Assembly (NCBI GenBank): GCA_964633715.1
Contig: CAZWHQ010000007.1
Span: 43,401 to 107,400 of the forward strand
Origin: JAUWVG01 sp964633715
GTDB taxonomy: Bacteria > Acidobacteriota > Aminicenantia > Aminicenantales > Aminicenantaceae
Reading direction: 5' to 3'
DNA: 64,000 bases
Below, one piece after another: positions 15,638 to 23,601 of the stretch. A program made the position numbers and the translations under genes. Numbering within the stretch: the stretch's first letter is position 1; each line of letters begins with the position of its first letter. The notes under the pieces were generated by a model. It saw nothing but the letters and a program-made list of their open reading frames with translations, had not been told where the DNA came from and searched no databases.

Positions 15638-17782
15638 ATGTTTTTGAGAAAAAAATTTAAAAGAGACGCCAAGAAGGCCTTAGAGTCTGAAACCCTCCAG
15701 AAAGCCTTAGAAAAAGCCTCAGCCCAGCATTTTTCAAAGTATGCCCAGACTCGGGACAATATTCCCTGGGAAAAGTACAAAGACAAAACCAGAAAGATTC
15801 GAGAGAAGAATCTCAAGAGGATACCCGAACTCATTAACAAATTTAAAGAAGAAGCAGAAAAAACAGGATCCGTCATTCACATGGCTTCTGATGCCCAAGA
15901 AGCCCTCGCCGCGATAAAAAGCATTATCGCCTCCACCAACGCCCGATTGATTGTCAAATCCAAATCCATGGTGAGTGAAGAGATTGAACTCAACAGGCAT
16001 CTTGAAGAGTGGGGACACACTGTGATCGAAACAGACCTTGGAGAATGGATCGTCCAGTTGGCAAAAGAAAAACCTTCCCATATCACAGCCCCTGCACTCC
16101 ATAAAACAAAAAATGAAATCGCTGAACTCCTCAAAAAAGAATTGGGCAAAAACGTCTCCCCCGATGCCCAGGACATCGTTAAGCTAGCCCGCCAAGAAAT
16201 GAGAAAACATTTTATAGAAGCGGACATTGGAATTTCCGGGGCAAATTTTGCTGTAGCCGAATCAGGCACACTTGTCCTTGTCAGCAATGAGGGGAACGCT
16301 CGTCTGGTTACGTCTCTTCCTCCCGTACATATCGCTATCGTGACGACAGAAAAATTTGTCGAAACATTGGAAGAAGCGACAGTCCTAGTCAAAACCTTGA
16401 TTGCGGCATCTTCTGGGATGAAAATGACGGCCTATGTCTCGTTCATTACTGGACCGAGCCGGACAACAGACATCGAAAAAGAACTCATCATCGGGGTTCA
16501 CGGACCTAAGGACGTTCATGTCATCATCCTCGATAACGGCAGGCTTAAAGTTCGCAAAGAAAAAGACTTGAATCAAACCCTTTACTGCCTTAAGTGTGGA
16601 GGATGTATGCTGGTCTGTCCTGTCTTTTTATCCTTGGGAGGCCATGTTTATGGAGGGCCGGTCTATCCAGGGGGGATAGGTCTGCTCCTCACTGAAGTTA
16701 TTGACTCGTTCGAACTGTCAAAACCTTTGCTAGACTTTTGTGCGGATTGCAAGAAATGTGAAGAGTTTTGTCCGGTTGGGATTCCTACGGGGGAACTCCT
16801 GCGAAACCTTAAAGAAAAAAAAGGGCCCTATTTTTGGGAAAAAAACCTCTCTATGTTTTTCAGGAAAAATTCGGCCTTTGAGTTCGGAACAAAATTGCTG
16901 TCTGTTCTCCAAAAGCTCTGGATGAAGGATGGCCACCTGAAAAAACTCCCCCTTCCCTGGACTAAGGGCAAACGCCTACCAGCCATTCATGCCAGGAAAA
17001 GCGATGTCTCCATGCCTGAAAAAAATGGAGAGACTATATATTTTTTTCAAGGATGTCTTGCGAAGTATTTTTTTCCTGAACTCCGAGAAGCGGTCTTATC
17101 CAGTCTTTCCTCCTTCGGCTATCGAGTTGTTATCCCTGAAGAACAAATGTGTTGTGGCGCACCCAGCCTCCATCTTGGGCAGACAAAGGATGTCCAGAAG
17201 CTTTTCCAGAAGAACTGGGAATCCTTCAAGAGGGAAAATCCCGATTACATCTTGACTATCTGTCCAACCGGCACAGCCATGCTGACAGAGACCTACCTCA
17301 AACTGGATCCGGCCTTTTCTCCTTGGATAAAGAAAATCTATAGTTTTTCGGATTTTCTCGTAAAAAAAGGACTTTTGCCAGGTTACGAAAACACAGATGA
17401 AAAAAAAGATGTGTTCTACCATCACTCCTGCCATAATCTTTATGACCTCAAAATAAAAGACGAACCTTTAAGTCTTCTTAGACATTCAGGTTACAATCCC
17501 TTAGAAGAAGAGGAGCCCTTCTCTTGCTGTGGATTCTGCGGAATTTTTACATTAAAAAATCCAACTATTTCGTCTCGAATGTGGCAGAAAAAGAAGGATA
17601 AAATCCTTGAAAGTCAGACACAAACAATTGCTTCAGACTGTCCCGGCTGTGTGTTTCAACTCAAAGCCTCCCTCAAAAACGAAAAACAAACCTATGATAT
17701 CAGACACACTGCTGAATTCTTGGCGGATGCCATCAAAAGTGGCGAAAAGCAGGCTTCAGAAAGAAATCAAAAAAAATCTTAA
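15638..17782 (+). CDS. Fused LutB-LutA-type lactate-oxidation iron-sulfur protein (LUD domain + ferredoxin + CCG domains)
   Basis: A 714-residue electron-transfer protein. Residues about 60-300 form an LUD domain (GISGANFAVAESGTLVLVSNEGNAR is its core). Then come two [4Fe-4S] ferredoxin motifs (CLKCGGCMLVCP and CADCKKCEEFCP). The last 240 residues hold two CCG domains (FFQGC ... MCCGAP and HHSCHNL ... CCGFCG ... DCPGC) as in LutA/GlpC. LutA and LutB are normally separate proteins of the lactate-utilisation complex; fused forms are known in sulfate-reducing anaerobes. Its ATG directly follows the ftsK stop. No LutC gene or lactate permease is adjacent, so lactate as substrate is inferred. Confidence 0.88.
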   Translation: MFLRKKFKRDAKKALESETLQKALEKASAQHFSKYAQTRDNIPWEKYKDKTRKIREKNLKRIPELINKFKEEAEKTGSVIHMASDAQEALAAIKSIIASTNARLIVKSKSMVSEEIELNRHLEEWGHTVIETDLGEWIVQLAKEKPSHITAPALHKTKNEIAELLKKELGKNVSPDAQDIVKLARQEMRKHFIEADIGISGANFAVAESGTLVLVSNEGNARLVTSLPPVHIAIVTTEKFVETLEEATVLVKTLIAASSGMKMTAYVSFITGPSRTTDIEKELIIGVHGPKDVHVIILDNGRLKVRKEKDLNQTLYCLKCGGCMLVCPVFLSLGGHVYGGPVYPGGIGLLLTEVIDSFELSKPLLDFCADCKKCEEFCPVGIPTGELLRNLKEKKGPYFWEKNLSMFFRKNSAFEFGTKLLSVLQKLWMKDGHLKKLPLPWTKGKRLPAIHARKSDVSMPEKNGETIYFFQGCLAKYFFPELREAVLSSLSSFGYRVVIPEEQMCCGAPSLHLGQTKDVQKLFQKNWESFKRENPDYILTICPTGTAMLTETYLKLDPAFSPWIKKIYSFSDFLVKKGLLPGYENTDEKKDVFYHHSCHNLYDLKIKDEPLSLLRHSGYNPLEEEEPFSCCGFCGIFTLKNPTISSRMWQKKKDKILESQTQTIASDCPGCVFQLKASLKNEKQTYDIRHTAEFLADAIKSGEKQASERNQKKS

Positions 17783-17907
17783 CTGTTCGCCCTATTTCTT
17801 TCAAAATTTCTGTCGAATAAATTCCAATACGACTGGAAACAAATCGGAAAATATTTTTTTCAATTTTTCTGCCCTGCCTTCGACTTAATTAACATAAACA
17901 TAAAACT

Positions 17908-18471
17908 ATGAGCCTCCAAACCGACAGCGTCCTTGTTTCGCCTCTTCCCACCTTATATAATGAAAACATCGTGAGTAAACAAGACGATCCTCTCAACGTT
18001 GAAAAGGTCATGGCCAAGTTCAGGCCTATCATAAGCTTCAAAGTGAAAAAATCCATCGGTACTCACACTCCTGAATGGGAAGATGTCGTCAATGAAGTTT
18101 TGCTCAACGTGATCGAAAAATTAGAAAATTCAGAATTCCGCGGGGAATCATCGATAGGGACGTTTATCTACACAATCACAAGTCGGCGGATCATCGATTA
18201 TATCCGGAGAAAGAGCAAAGTCTTAAAACATGCCCCTGAACCCAATCCCTTTTCAAGCCCCCACCAAGATGTCGAAGAAGAGGAGCAGGCCGAATACATG
18301 GCCAGCCTGCTGGAACAACTGAAGCCAAAATACAAAGAAGTCTTATACCTCTACTATTATAAGGATCTTTCCCGAGATGAAGTCGCAGAACAACTCAATA
18401 TCTCGCCAAGACGAGTCAGCGAGCGTGTAAACTATGCCCAGAAACTTCTGAGAAAAATGGCAATAAAATGA
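17908..18471 (+). CDS. ECF-type RNA polymerase sigma factor
   Basis: A 187-residue sigma-70-family protein with region 2 (EWEDVVNEVLLNVIEKLENSEF followed by the DNA-melting RGESSIGTFIYTITSRRIIDYIRR motif) and region 4 (LKPKYKEVLYLYYYKDLSRDEVAEQLNIS, a helix-turn-helix). An acidic linker (DVEEEEQAEY) joins them, as in ECF factors; region 3 is absent. It is followed 67 bases later by a membrane anti-sigma factor on the same strand, a normal regulatory pair. The 125 bases before it show no clear consensus promoter. The target genes are not evident in the window. Confidence 0.92.
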   Translation: MSLQTDSVLVSPLPTLYNENIVSKQDDPLNVEKVMAKFRPIISFKVKKSIGTHTPEWEDVVNEVLLNVIEKLENSEFRGESSIGTFIYTITSRRIIDYIRRKSKVLKHAPEPNPFSSPHQDVEEEEQAEYMASLLEQLKPKYKEVLYLYYYKDLSRDEVAEQLNISPRRVSERVNYAQKLLRKMAIK

Positions 18472-18538
18472 TTATTAATTCAATTTTTTCACCGCTTTAT
18501 ACGACTAAAGGCTTGATGTTCGTACAAAGGTGATGGAT

Positions 18539-19213
18539 ATGAAAAAATGCAAATTTGAAAACCACATTGACGATTACCTGCTTAACCGAATGACTGAAGA
18601 AAAAAAGGAGATGTTCGAAAACCATTATTTCAACTGTTCGAGTTGTTTTCAAAAAGTCGAAGAACGCAACTCGCTGATTTCTGTTATAAAATCTAAGGGG
18701 AACAAGATCTTTTTTGACCAGAAAATGGAAACCGCAGAAACACGTTCACGAACACGAAAACAGAGTTCAATTTTCGAACGATTATTTTCCTTTCTCACAC
18801 CCAAACAGTGGGCCATGGCGGCTATATCAGCCTGCATTCTTCTTGTCGTGACAATCGGGATTGTTCCCCTCCTCAACCTCAAATCTCCAACACAACAATT
18901 TGCTCTAGACAGCCAATCTGTCAGAGGGAGTTCACTCGCTCTGATTTCCCCAGTCGAAAATATCCCAGCTATCCCTTCAGAATTCATATGGGATAATCTC
19001 GGAGAAGGCATTGAATATAAAATCTATATCTACAAAGACATCCTGCTGTGGAGTGCCTCCACAACCACTGAGTCCATCTCTCTCCCTGAGGATGTCAAAG
19101 CCCTATTAAAGGCTGGTGAAAATTATTTTTGGGAAGTGAAGGCTTTTTCTCCTGAAGGAAGCCTCATCGCCGCCTCAAATAAACTAGAGTTTCAAATCGA
19201 TTCACACCTATAA
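18539..19213 (+). CDS. Membrane anti-sigma factor with zinc-binding N-terminus
   Basis: A 224-residue protein: an N-terminal cytoplasmic anti-sigma domain with His-x3-Cys-x2-Cys (HYFNCSSC, about residues 27-34) as in the zf-HC2/ZAS family, one transmembrane helix (about residues 88-108, WAMAAISACILLVVTIGIVPLL), then an extracytoplasmic domain of about 110 residues resembling a fibronectin-like beta sandwich (IPSEFIWDNLGEGIEYKIYIY, ENYFWEVKAF). I chose ATG 18539, 8 bases after AAAGG; GTG 18530 and ATG 18533 in frame are too close to that site. It probably holds the upstream sigma factor inactive until an envelope signal releases it. Confidence 0.85.
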   Translation: MKKCKFENHIDDYLLNRMTEEKKEMFENHYFNCSSCFQKVEERNSLISVIKSKGNKIFFDQKMETAETRSRTRKQSSIFERLFSFLTPKQWAMAAISACILLVVTIGIVPLLNLKSPTQQFALDSQSVRGSSLALISPVENIPAIPSEFIWDNLGEGIEYKIYIYKDILLWSASTTTESISLPEDVKALLKAGENYFWEVKAFSPEGSLIAASNKLEFQIDSHL

Positions 19214-19235
19214 AGCCCCCCTTTTTCATTCCGTC

Positions 19236-19264
19236 AAGAGGATATTCGCACAGAATATCCTCTT
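19236..19264. terminator. Bidirectional terminator hairpin between the anti-sigma and ricT genes
   Basis: A perfect 12-bp stem (AAGAGGATATTC / GAATATCCTCTT) with a 5-base loop, followed on the plus strand by a C/T-rich run ending in TTTTTT. It lies in the 68-base gap between two converging genes and can serve both. Confidence 0.8.
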
Positions 19265-19281
19265 CCTTTTCCTTTTCTTTT

Positions 19282-19965
19282 TTAATCTTCTTCGACTTTT
19301 TCTTCTTCAGAATAGAGCCGACCGCGGCTTTCATCCTCGAATGCGAGGCAGCACATCAGCCGCCCACACAATCCAGATATTTTTGTAGGATTAATCACAA
19401 TTTGCTGCTTTTTTGCCTTTTGAATTGTTACCGGCTCAAAACTCTTCATGAAGCTGGCACAGCAGAGGTGGCGGCCACAAACGCCCAACCCACCTATCAT
19501 TTTTGCTTCATCCCGGACTCCAATCTGACGCATCTCTATGCGCATCCTGAATTCTTTCGCTAGATCTTTAACGAGTTGTCTAAAGTCGACACGTCCGTCT
19601 GCTGTATAATAAAAAATCCCTTTTTTTTCATTAGAAAAATATCTCACCTTCACCAATTTCATGGGCAGATTTCGAACCTTGATCTTTTCTAAACAAAATT
19701 CAAAGGCCTTCTCTTCCTTTTTTTCAAGTTGGCTGAATTTCTCCTCATCTTCCAATGTGGCTTTGCGAAGGATCTTTACGGCATCTTGAGAAGATTTGGA
19801 CGTTTCACAGGCTGAACCAGGTGAATGAATCACAGCGGCAAGCTCTTCACCTAAATCGATCTCAATGATACACTTGTCTCCCTTTTTTAATTCTTCCTCT
19901 GCTTTTATAGCCCGGAAAACCCGGCCTAAACGTGAGGATATGACACAAATTATTTCAGACATCAT
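19282..19965 (-). CDS. ricT: PSP1-domain protein RicT (YaaT)
   Basis: A 227-residue member of the PSP1/YaaT family. The conserved cysteines are present in GVCGRHLCCASF and GLCGRLMCCLAFED, and the core KVRYFSNEKKGIFYYTADGRVDFRQLVKDLA is intact. In Bacillus subtilis RicT joins RicA and RicF in a Fe-S-containing complex that directs RNase Y mRNA processing and affects development; homologues outside Firmicutes are little studied. Tandem ATG codons (19965, 19962) overlap the end of holB by up to 11 bases. The holB-ricT order is the same as in Firmicutes. Confidence 0.92.
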   Translation of the reverse strand: MMSEIICVISSRLGRVFRAIKAEEELKKGDKCIIEIDLGEELAAVIHSPGSACETSKSSQDAVKILRKATLEDEEKFSQLEKKEEKAFEFCLEKIKVRNLPMKLVKVRYFSNEKKGIFYYTADGRVDFRQLVKDLAKEFRMRIEMRQIGVRDEAKMIGGLGVCGRHLCCASFMKSFEPVTIQKAKKQQIVINPTKISGLCGRLMCCLAFEDESRGRLYSEEEKVEED

Positions 19966-20971
19966 GTTTTTCCATAAAGTGCGAAAATAAAGAGCTTATG
20001 AGCAGATTGACATTAAGGTTTTTCTGCAAAGCATAAAGACTATAGTCTATTTTACTCAAGAAATCCAGAGCCTGCTCTAAACTCAAAAGCCTGGAGGCCT
20101 CCCTTAAATCTTGTCCATAATCAGGATTCATGATAACACTCGAATCCCCCTCCTCTTTGATTAAAACAATATCGCGACAGAAAGAGGAGAGGAACTCAAA
20201 AGTTTGCTCTATCTCTTCTCTGCCTAAATTTCGAGATGAGGAAAATTCCTTTAAAAAGTTTGAGGCGTTTTCTTTTCTGATCAAGGCAATAAAAACCTGC
20301 CAAGCTTTTTGTCTTTTTTCCTGCAATTCCTCCCAATCCAGACTTAAGGCGTATTTTAGGTTCCCTCGAACCACCAGGGATATAACTCTCGCTTGTTCTG
20401 CCGCATAGCCCTTTTCCAACAAAACCTTCTCGATGTCTTCCTTGAAAACAGGCCCAAAAGACAGAACCTGGCAGCGGGATTTTATGGTTGGCAGTATTAG
20501 ATAGGGATTGTCAGTCAGTAAAAAAATGTGAGAAAAGGATGGCGGCTCTTCTAAAATTTTCAGAATAGCGTTTGAAGCTGGTTCGCTTCTTTTCTCTGCA
20601 TCTAAAATGATGAAAACCCGTTTTTTTCCCACCATCGGTTTAAGATAGGCCGTCGACTTCAGGTCTCTTATCTGATCAATTTGCTTGTCTTTTTTTTTCT
20701 GATCAATTTGACTGTTCTTTTTTGGAAGAGGAATCTCCATAACATCCGGAAAATTTTTTTTGTTAATCGCCTCACACGAATTGCATTCTTCACAGGCATC
20801 ATCTGTTTTTTGAAGACAGTTGAGGGCCTTTGCGACAACCAGAGCCGTCTCCATCTTTCCCACACCCTCAGGCCCGACAAAGAGTAGAGAGTGGGGAACT
20901 CTATTCCTCTGCAGCGCTTTGGACAAAATCTTCTTAGCTCTTCTGTTGCCTAAAATGTTGTGAAACGACAT
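19955..20971 (-). CDS. holB: DNA polymerase III delta' subunit
   Basis: A 338-residue AAA+ clamp-loader subunit. Visible are the P-loop VGPEGVGKMETA (a Gly-Lys P-loop where the final Ser/Thr is Met, as expected for the non-ATP-hydrolysing delta'), the four-cysteine zinc module (CLQKTDDACEECNSC), the box around VFIILDAEKRSEPASNAILKILEEPP and the arginine-finger region SRCQVLSF. It loads the sliding clamp with the tau/gamma and delta subunits; delta (holA) is at 51949-53040. It starts 7 bases after uvrA and overlaps ricT. Confidence 0.92.
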   Translation of the reverse strand: MSFHNILGNRRAKKILSKALQRNRVPHSLLFVGPEGVGKMETALVVAKALNCLQKTDDACEECNSCEAINKKNFPDVMEIPLPKKNSQIDQKKKDKQIDQIRDLKSTAYLKPMVGKKRVFIILDAEKRSEPASNAILKILEEPPSFSHIFLLTDNPYLILPTIKSRCQVLSFGPVFKEDIEKVLLEKGYAAEQARVISLVVRGNLKYALSLDWEELQEKRQKAWQVFIALIRKENASNFLKEFSSSRNLGREEIEQTFEFLSSFCRDIVLIKEEGDSSVIMNPDYGQDLREASRLLSLEQALDFLSKIDYSLYALQKNLNVNLLISSLFSHFMEKHDV

Positions 20972-20978
20972 CTTTTTT

Positions 20979-23486
20979 TTAATTCCTCTGGGCTAAGGCC
21001 TTTTTTAAATAATGGGCTGTAAAAGACTCCTTGGACCGGGCGACCTGCTCAGGGGAGCCCTGGGCCACAATAAAACCACCGTCCTCCCCTCCATCCGGTC
21101 CCAGATCGATAATATAATCGGAAACTTTTATTACATCAAGATTGTGTTCTATGATAACGATTGTGTTCCCCATCTCAACCAGCTCTGCTAAAACTTCCAG
21201 CAGTTTTTTAACATCGTCGAAATGTAGCCCTGTCGTGGGTTCATCGAGAAGATAGAGGGTGTTTCCTGTGTTCTTTCGGCCGAGTTCCTTGGTCAGCTTG
21301 ATCCTCTGGGCTTCCCCGCCTGATAAAGTCGGCGCGGGCTGACCGAGTCGGATATACCCCAGCCCTACTCTCCTGAGGATTTCCAGCTTTCTTTTGAGTT
21401 GGGGATGGGCCTTAAGAAACGGATAACTTTCATCGACGGTCATTTCCAAGTAGTCTGCAATACTTTTCCCTTTGTACTGGACGGCAAGTGTCTCTCTATT
21501 ATACCGAAGTCCCCGGCAGCGTTCACAAGTGACAAAGACATCGGGTAAAAAGTGCATTTCAATTTTTTTGGCGCCGGCCCCCTGGCATTCCTCGCAGCGC
21601 CCTCCAGACAGATTAAAGCTAAAACGGCTGGCAGAATAGCCGCGCATTCTTGCTTCCTGTGTCATCGCAAACAGCTGTCTCAAAACTGTAAACACACCCG
21701 TATAAGTGGCAGGATTTGAGCGCGGTGTCCGGCCGATAGCTTTTTGGTCAACAGAGATCACTTTGTTGATCAAATCGACACCCAGAATGGATTCATGTTG
21801 ACCCGGTTTCTGCTTGGCTTTGTAGAGAATATTTGAGAGCGTTTTGAATAAAATATCATAGACCAAAGTGCTCTTTCCTGAACCTGAAACTCCAGTAACC
21901 ACTGTTTGAACTGAAAGGGGGATTCGAGCATCTATCTTCTTAAGATTGTGTTCGGATGCCTTTAAAATCGTGAGCCATCCCTGAGGTTTTCTCCTTTTGG
22001 TAGGAACGGGGATGCTCTTTTCTCCAATCAGATATTTTGATGTTAATGAGTCTGTTGAAGATAGGATTCGTGTGAGAGTTCCTTCCGCCACTTTCCATCC
22101 TCCCCCCTCTCCAGCACCCGGTCCGAGATCAAGCAGAAAATCTGCCGCACGAATGGTTTGTTCATCGTGTTCGACCACAACAACAGAATTTCCCTGATCC
22201 CGAATTTCCCTTAAAAGTGATATGAGTTTGCTGTTGTCCTTCTGGTGAAGCCCTATGGTGGGCTCATCCAGAACATAAAGAACGCCCCGCAGCCTGGCTC
22301 CAACCTGTGTCGCCAGACGAACACGACGGGCCTCACCTCCGGAAAGAGAAGAGCTCGGACGAGTCAACTGCAAATAGGACATACCTAAATCCTTCATTAC
22401 TCTGAGACGAGGCAGGATTTCTTTTAATATTTTGTTGGCAATGATCTTTTGTGAATCATCAAAATTTAGAGTTGACAGTTTTTCAAGAAGTTTGTCAGTC
22501 GGTAAATGGCTTAGCTCATAAATGTTTCTGTCGCCAATTTTGACCGCCAGGCTTTCTTCCCTAAGCCGGCTCCCCTTGCACCGAGAACACGGTTCATCTG
22601 TCAGCACCGACTCTCCCCATTCATCTTGGATTGTATGAAAACCGAGGCCCTGACATTTGGGGCAAGCTCCATAGGGGCTGTTGAAAGAAAAGGACCGGGG
22701 TTCCAGTTCAGGAAGGCTGATGTCACAGTACGGACAAAGGAGGTTCAAGGAATAATAATATTCTTTTCCATCTTGTTTCAAAAGGAGCAGGTCTCCCTCA
22801 GCCAGCTCCAGTGCCCTGTCAACCCCTTCCTTCAATCGATCCCTAGATTTAGGACTCACAGTGATTTCATCAATCAATACTTCAATCTGATGTTTTTTCG
22901 TTTTCTCGAGGACGATGTCCTCGTCAAGTTCTTGAAATTGGCCATCGATCCGGCACCGCAAAAATCCTTTTTTTTGAAGCCTTTCAATCAAACGAAGATA
23001 TTCACCTTTTCGGCCTTTAACAACTGGCGACAATATCTTCACTGTCTCAGAATAAAATGATTCAAAAATTCTCTTCAATATCTGTTGGGATGTTTGAGTG
23101 CTGACTCTACGCCCGCATTGGGGACAATGGGGCATTCCTACTCTGGCGAAAAGAAGCCTAAGGAAGTCGTACGTTTCGGTGACCGTCCCTACCGTAGAAC
23201 GGGGATTAGAGGAAATTGTCCTTTGATCTATGGAAATAGAGGGAGAAATCCCTTCAATGGCCTCCACATCCGGTTTTTCCATTTGGTCGATGTACTGACG
23301 GGCATAAGCAGAGAGACACTCGATGTACCGTCTCTGACCTTCTGCAAAAAGAGTATCAAAAGCCAAGGAAGATTTCCCGGATCCGCTTGGCCCGGTAACA
23401 ACAATCAATTGATTTCGCGGCAGCGTGACATCAATGCTCTTCAAGTTGTGCTGAGCGGCTTTCAGGATCTTTATTTCTTCGAGCAT
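20979..23486 (-). CDS. uvrA: Excinuclease ABC subunit UvrA lacking the insertion domain
   Basis: An 835-residue UvrA, about 100 residues shorter than the usual 940. Both ATPase modules are complete: Walker A GPSGSGKSS and GVSGSGKST, signatures SLSGGEARRV and TLSGGEAQRIKL, Walker B LDEPTIGLH and LDEPTTGLH. The UvrB-binding region (about residues 118-245) and both zinc modules (CPYCD ... CPKCQG; CEECQG ... CERCRG) are present. Between CPKCQGLG and PCSRCKGSRL there are only about 16 residues where E. coli has about 115, so the damage-contacting insertion domain is gone. ATG 23486 aligns with family N-termini and sits 8 bases after a -10 box; a TTG at 23522 is inside the -35 box. Confidence 0.94.
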   Translation of the reverse strand: MLEEIKILKAAQHNLKSIDVTLPRNQLIVVTGPSGSGKSSLAFDTLFAEGQRRYIECLSAYARQYIDQMEKPDVEAIEGISPSISIDQRTISSNPRSTVGTVTETYDFLRLLFARVGMPHCPQCGRRVSTQTSQQILKRIFESFYSETVKILSPVVKGRKGEYLRLIERLQKKGFLRCRIDGQFQELDEDIVLEKTKKHQIEVLIDEITVSPKSRDRLKEGVDRALELAEGDLLLLKQDGKEYYYSLNLLCPYCDISLPELEPRSFSFNSPYGACPKCQGLGFHTIQDEWGESVLTDEPCSRCKGSRLREESLAVKIGDRNIYELSHLPTDKLLEKLSTLNFDDSQKIIANKILKEILPRLRVMKDLGMSYLQLTRPSSSLSGGEARRVRLATQVGARLRGVLYVLDEPTIGLHQKDNSKLISLLREIRDQGNSVVVVEHDEQTIRAADFLLDLGPGAGEGGGWKVAEGTLTRILSSTDSLTSKYLIGEKSIPVPTKRRKPQGWLTILKASEHNLKKIDARIPLSVQTVVTGVSGSGKSTLVYDILFKTLSNILYKAKQKPGQHESILGVDLINKVISVDQKAIGRTPRSNPATYTGVFTVLRQLFAMTQEARMRGYSASRFSFNLSGGRCEECQGAGAKKIEMHFLPDVFVTCERCRGLRYNRETLAVQYKGKSIADYLEMTVDESYPFLKAHPQLKRKLEILRRVGLGYIRLGQPAPTLSGGEAQRIKLTKELGRKNTGNTLYLLDEPTTGLHFDDVKKLLEVLAELVEMGNTIVIIEHNLDVIKVSDYIIDLGPDGGEDGGFIVAQGSPEQVARSKESFTAHYLKKALAQRN

Positions 23487-23494
23487 GACCTCCC

Positions 23495-23522
23495 ATTCTA
23501 ACACACCCTTCTTTTCAGACAA
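23495..23522 (-). promoter_or_regulatory. Promoter of the uvrA-holB-ricT run, probably leaderless
   Basis: Minus strand: TTGTCT (23522-23517), 16-base spacer, and TAGAAT (23500-23495) preceded by TGT as an extended -10. The -10 box ends 8 bases before ATG 23486. GGGAGG lies only 2 bases from the ATG, too close for a normal ribosome site. Confidence 0.6.
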
Positions 23523-23542
23523 CCACAGCTTTGCAGATTACA

Positions 23543-23571
23543 TTGACGCGCATTCAAGCACATATTAAGAT
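23543..23571 (+). promoter_or_regulatory. Sigma-70-type promoter of the helicase gene
   Basis: TTGACG (23543-23548), 17-base spacer, TAAGAT (23566-23571), 30 bases before ATG 23602, which has a ribosome site CAGGAAAT. It is back to back with the uvrA promoter, about 20 bases apart. No LexA-like operator was recognised. Confidence 0.6.
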
Positions 23572-23601
23572 AAGAGAAATCTATAGGCCACAGGAAATAA
23601 A

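Noticed and set aside
23487..23522. Upstream TTG start for uvrA
   Set aside because: The codon falls in the predicted -35 box and the extra residues are not found in UvrA proteins.
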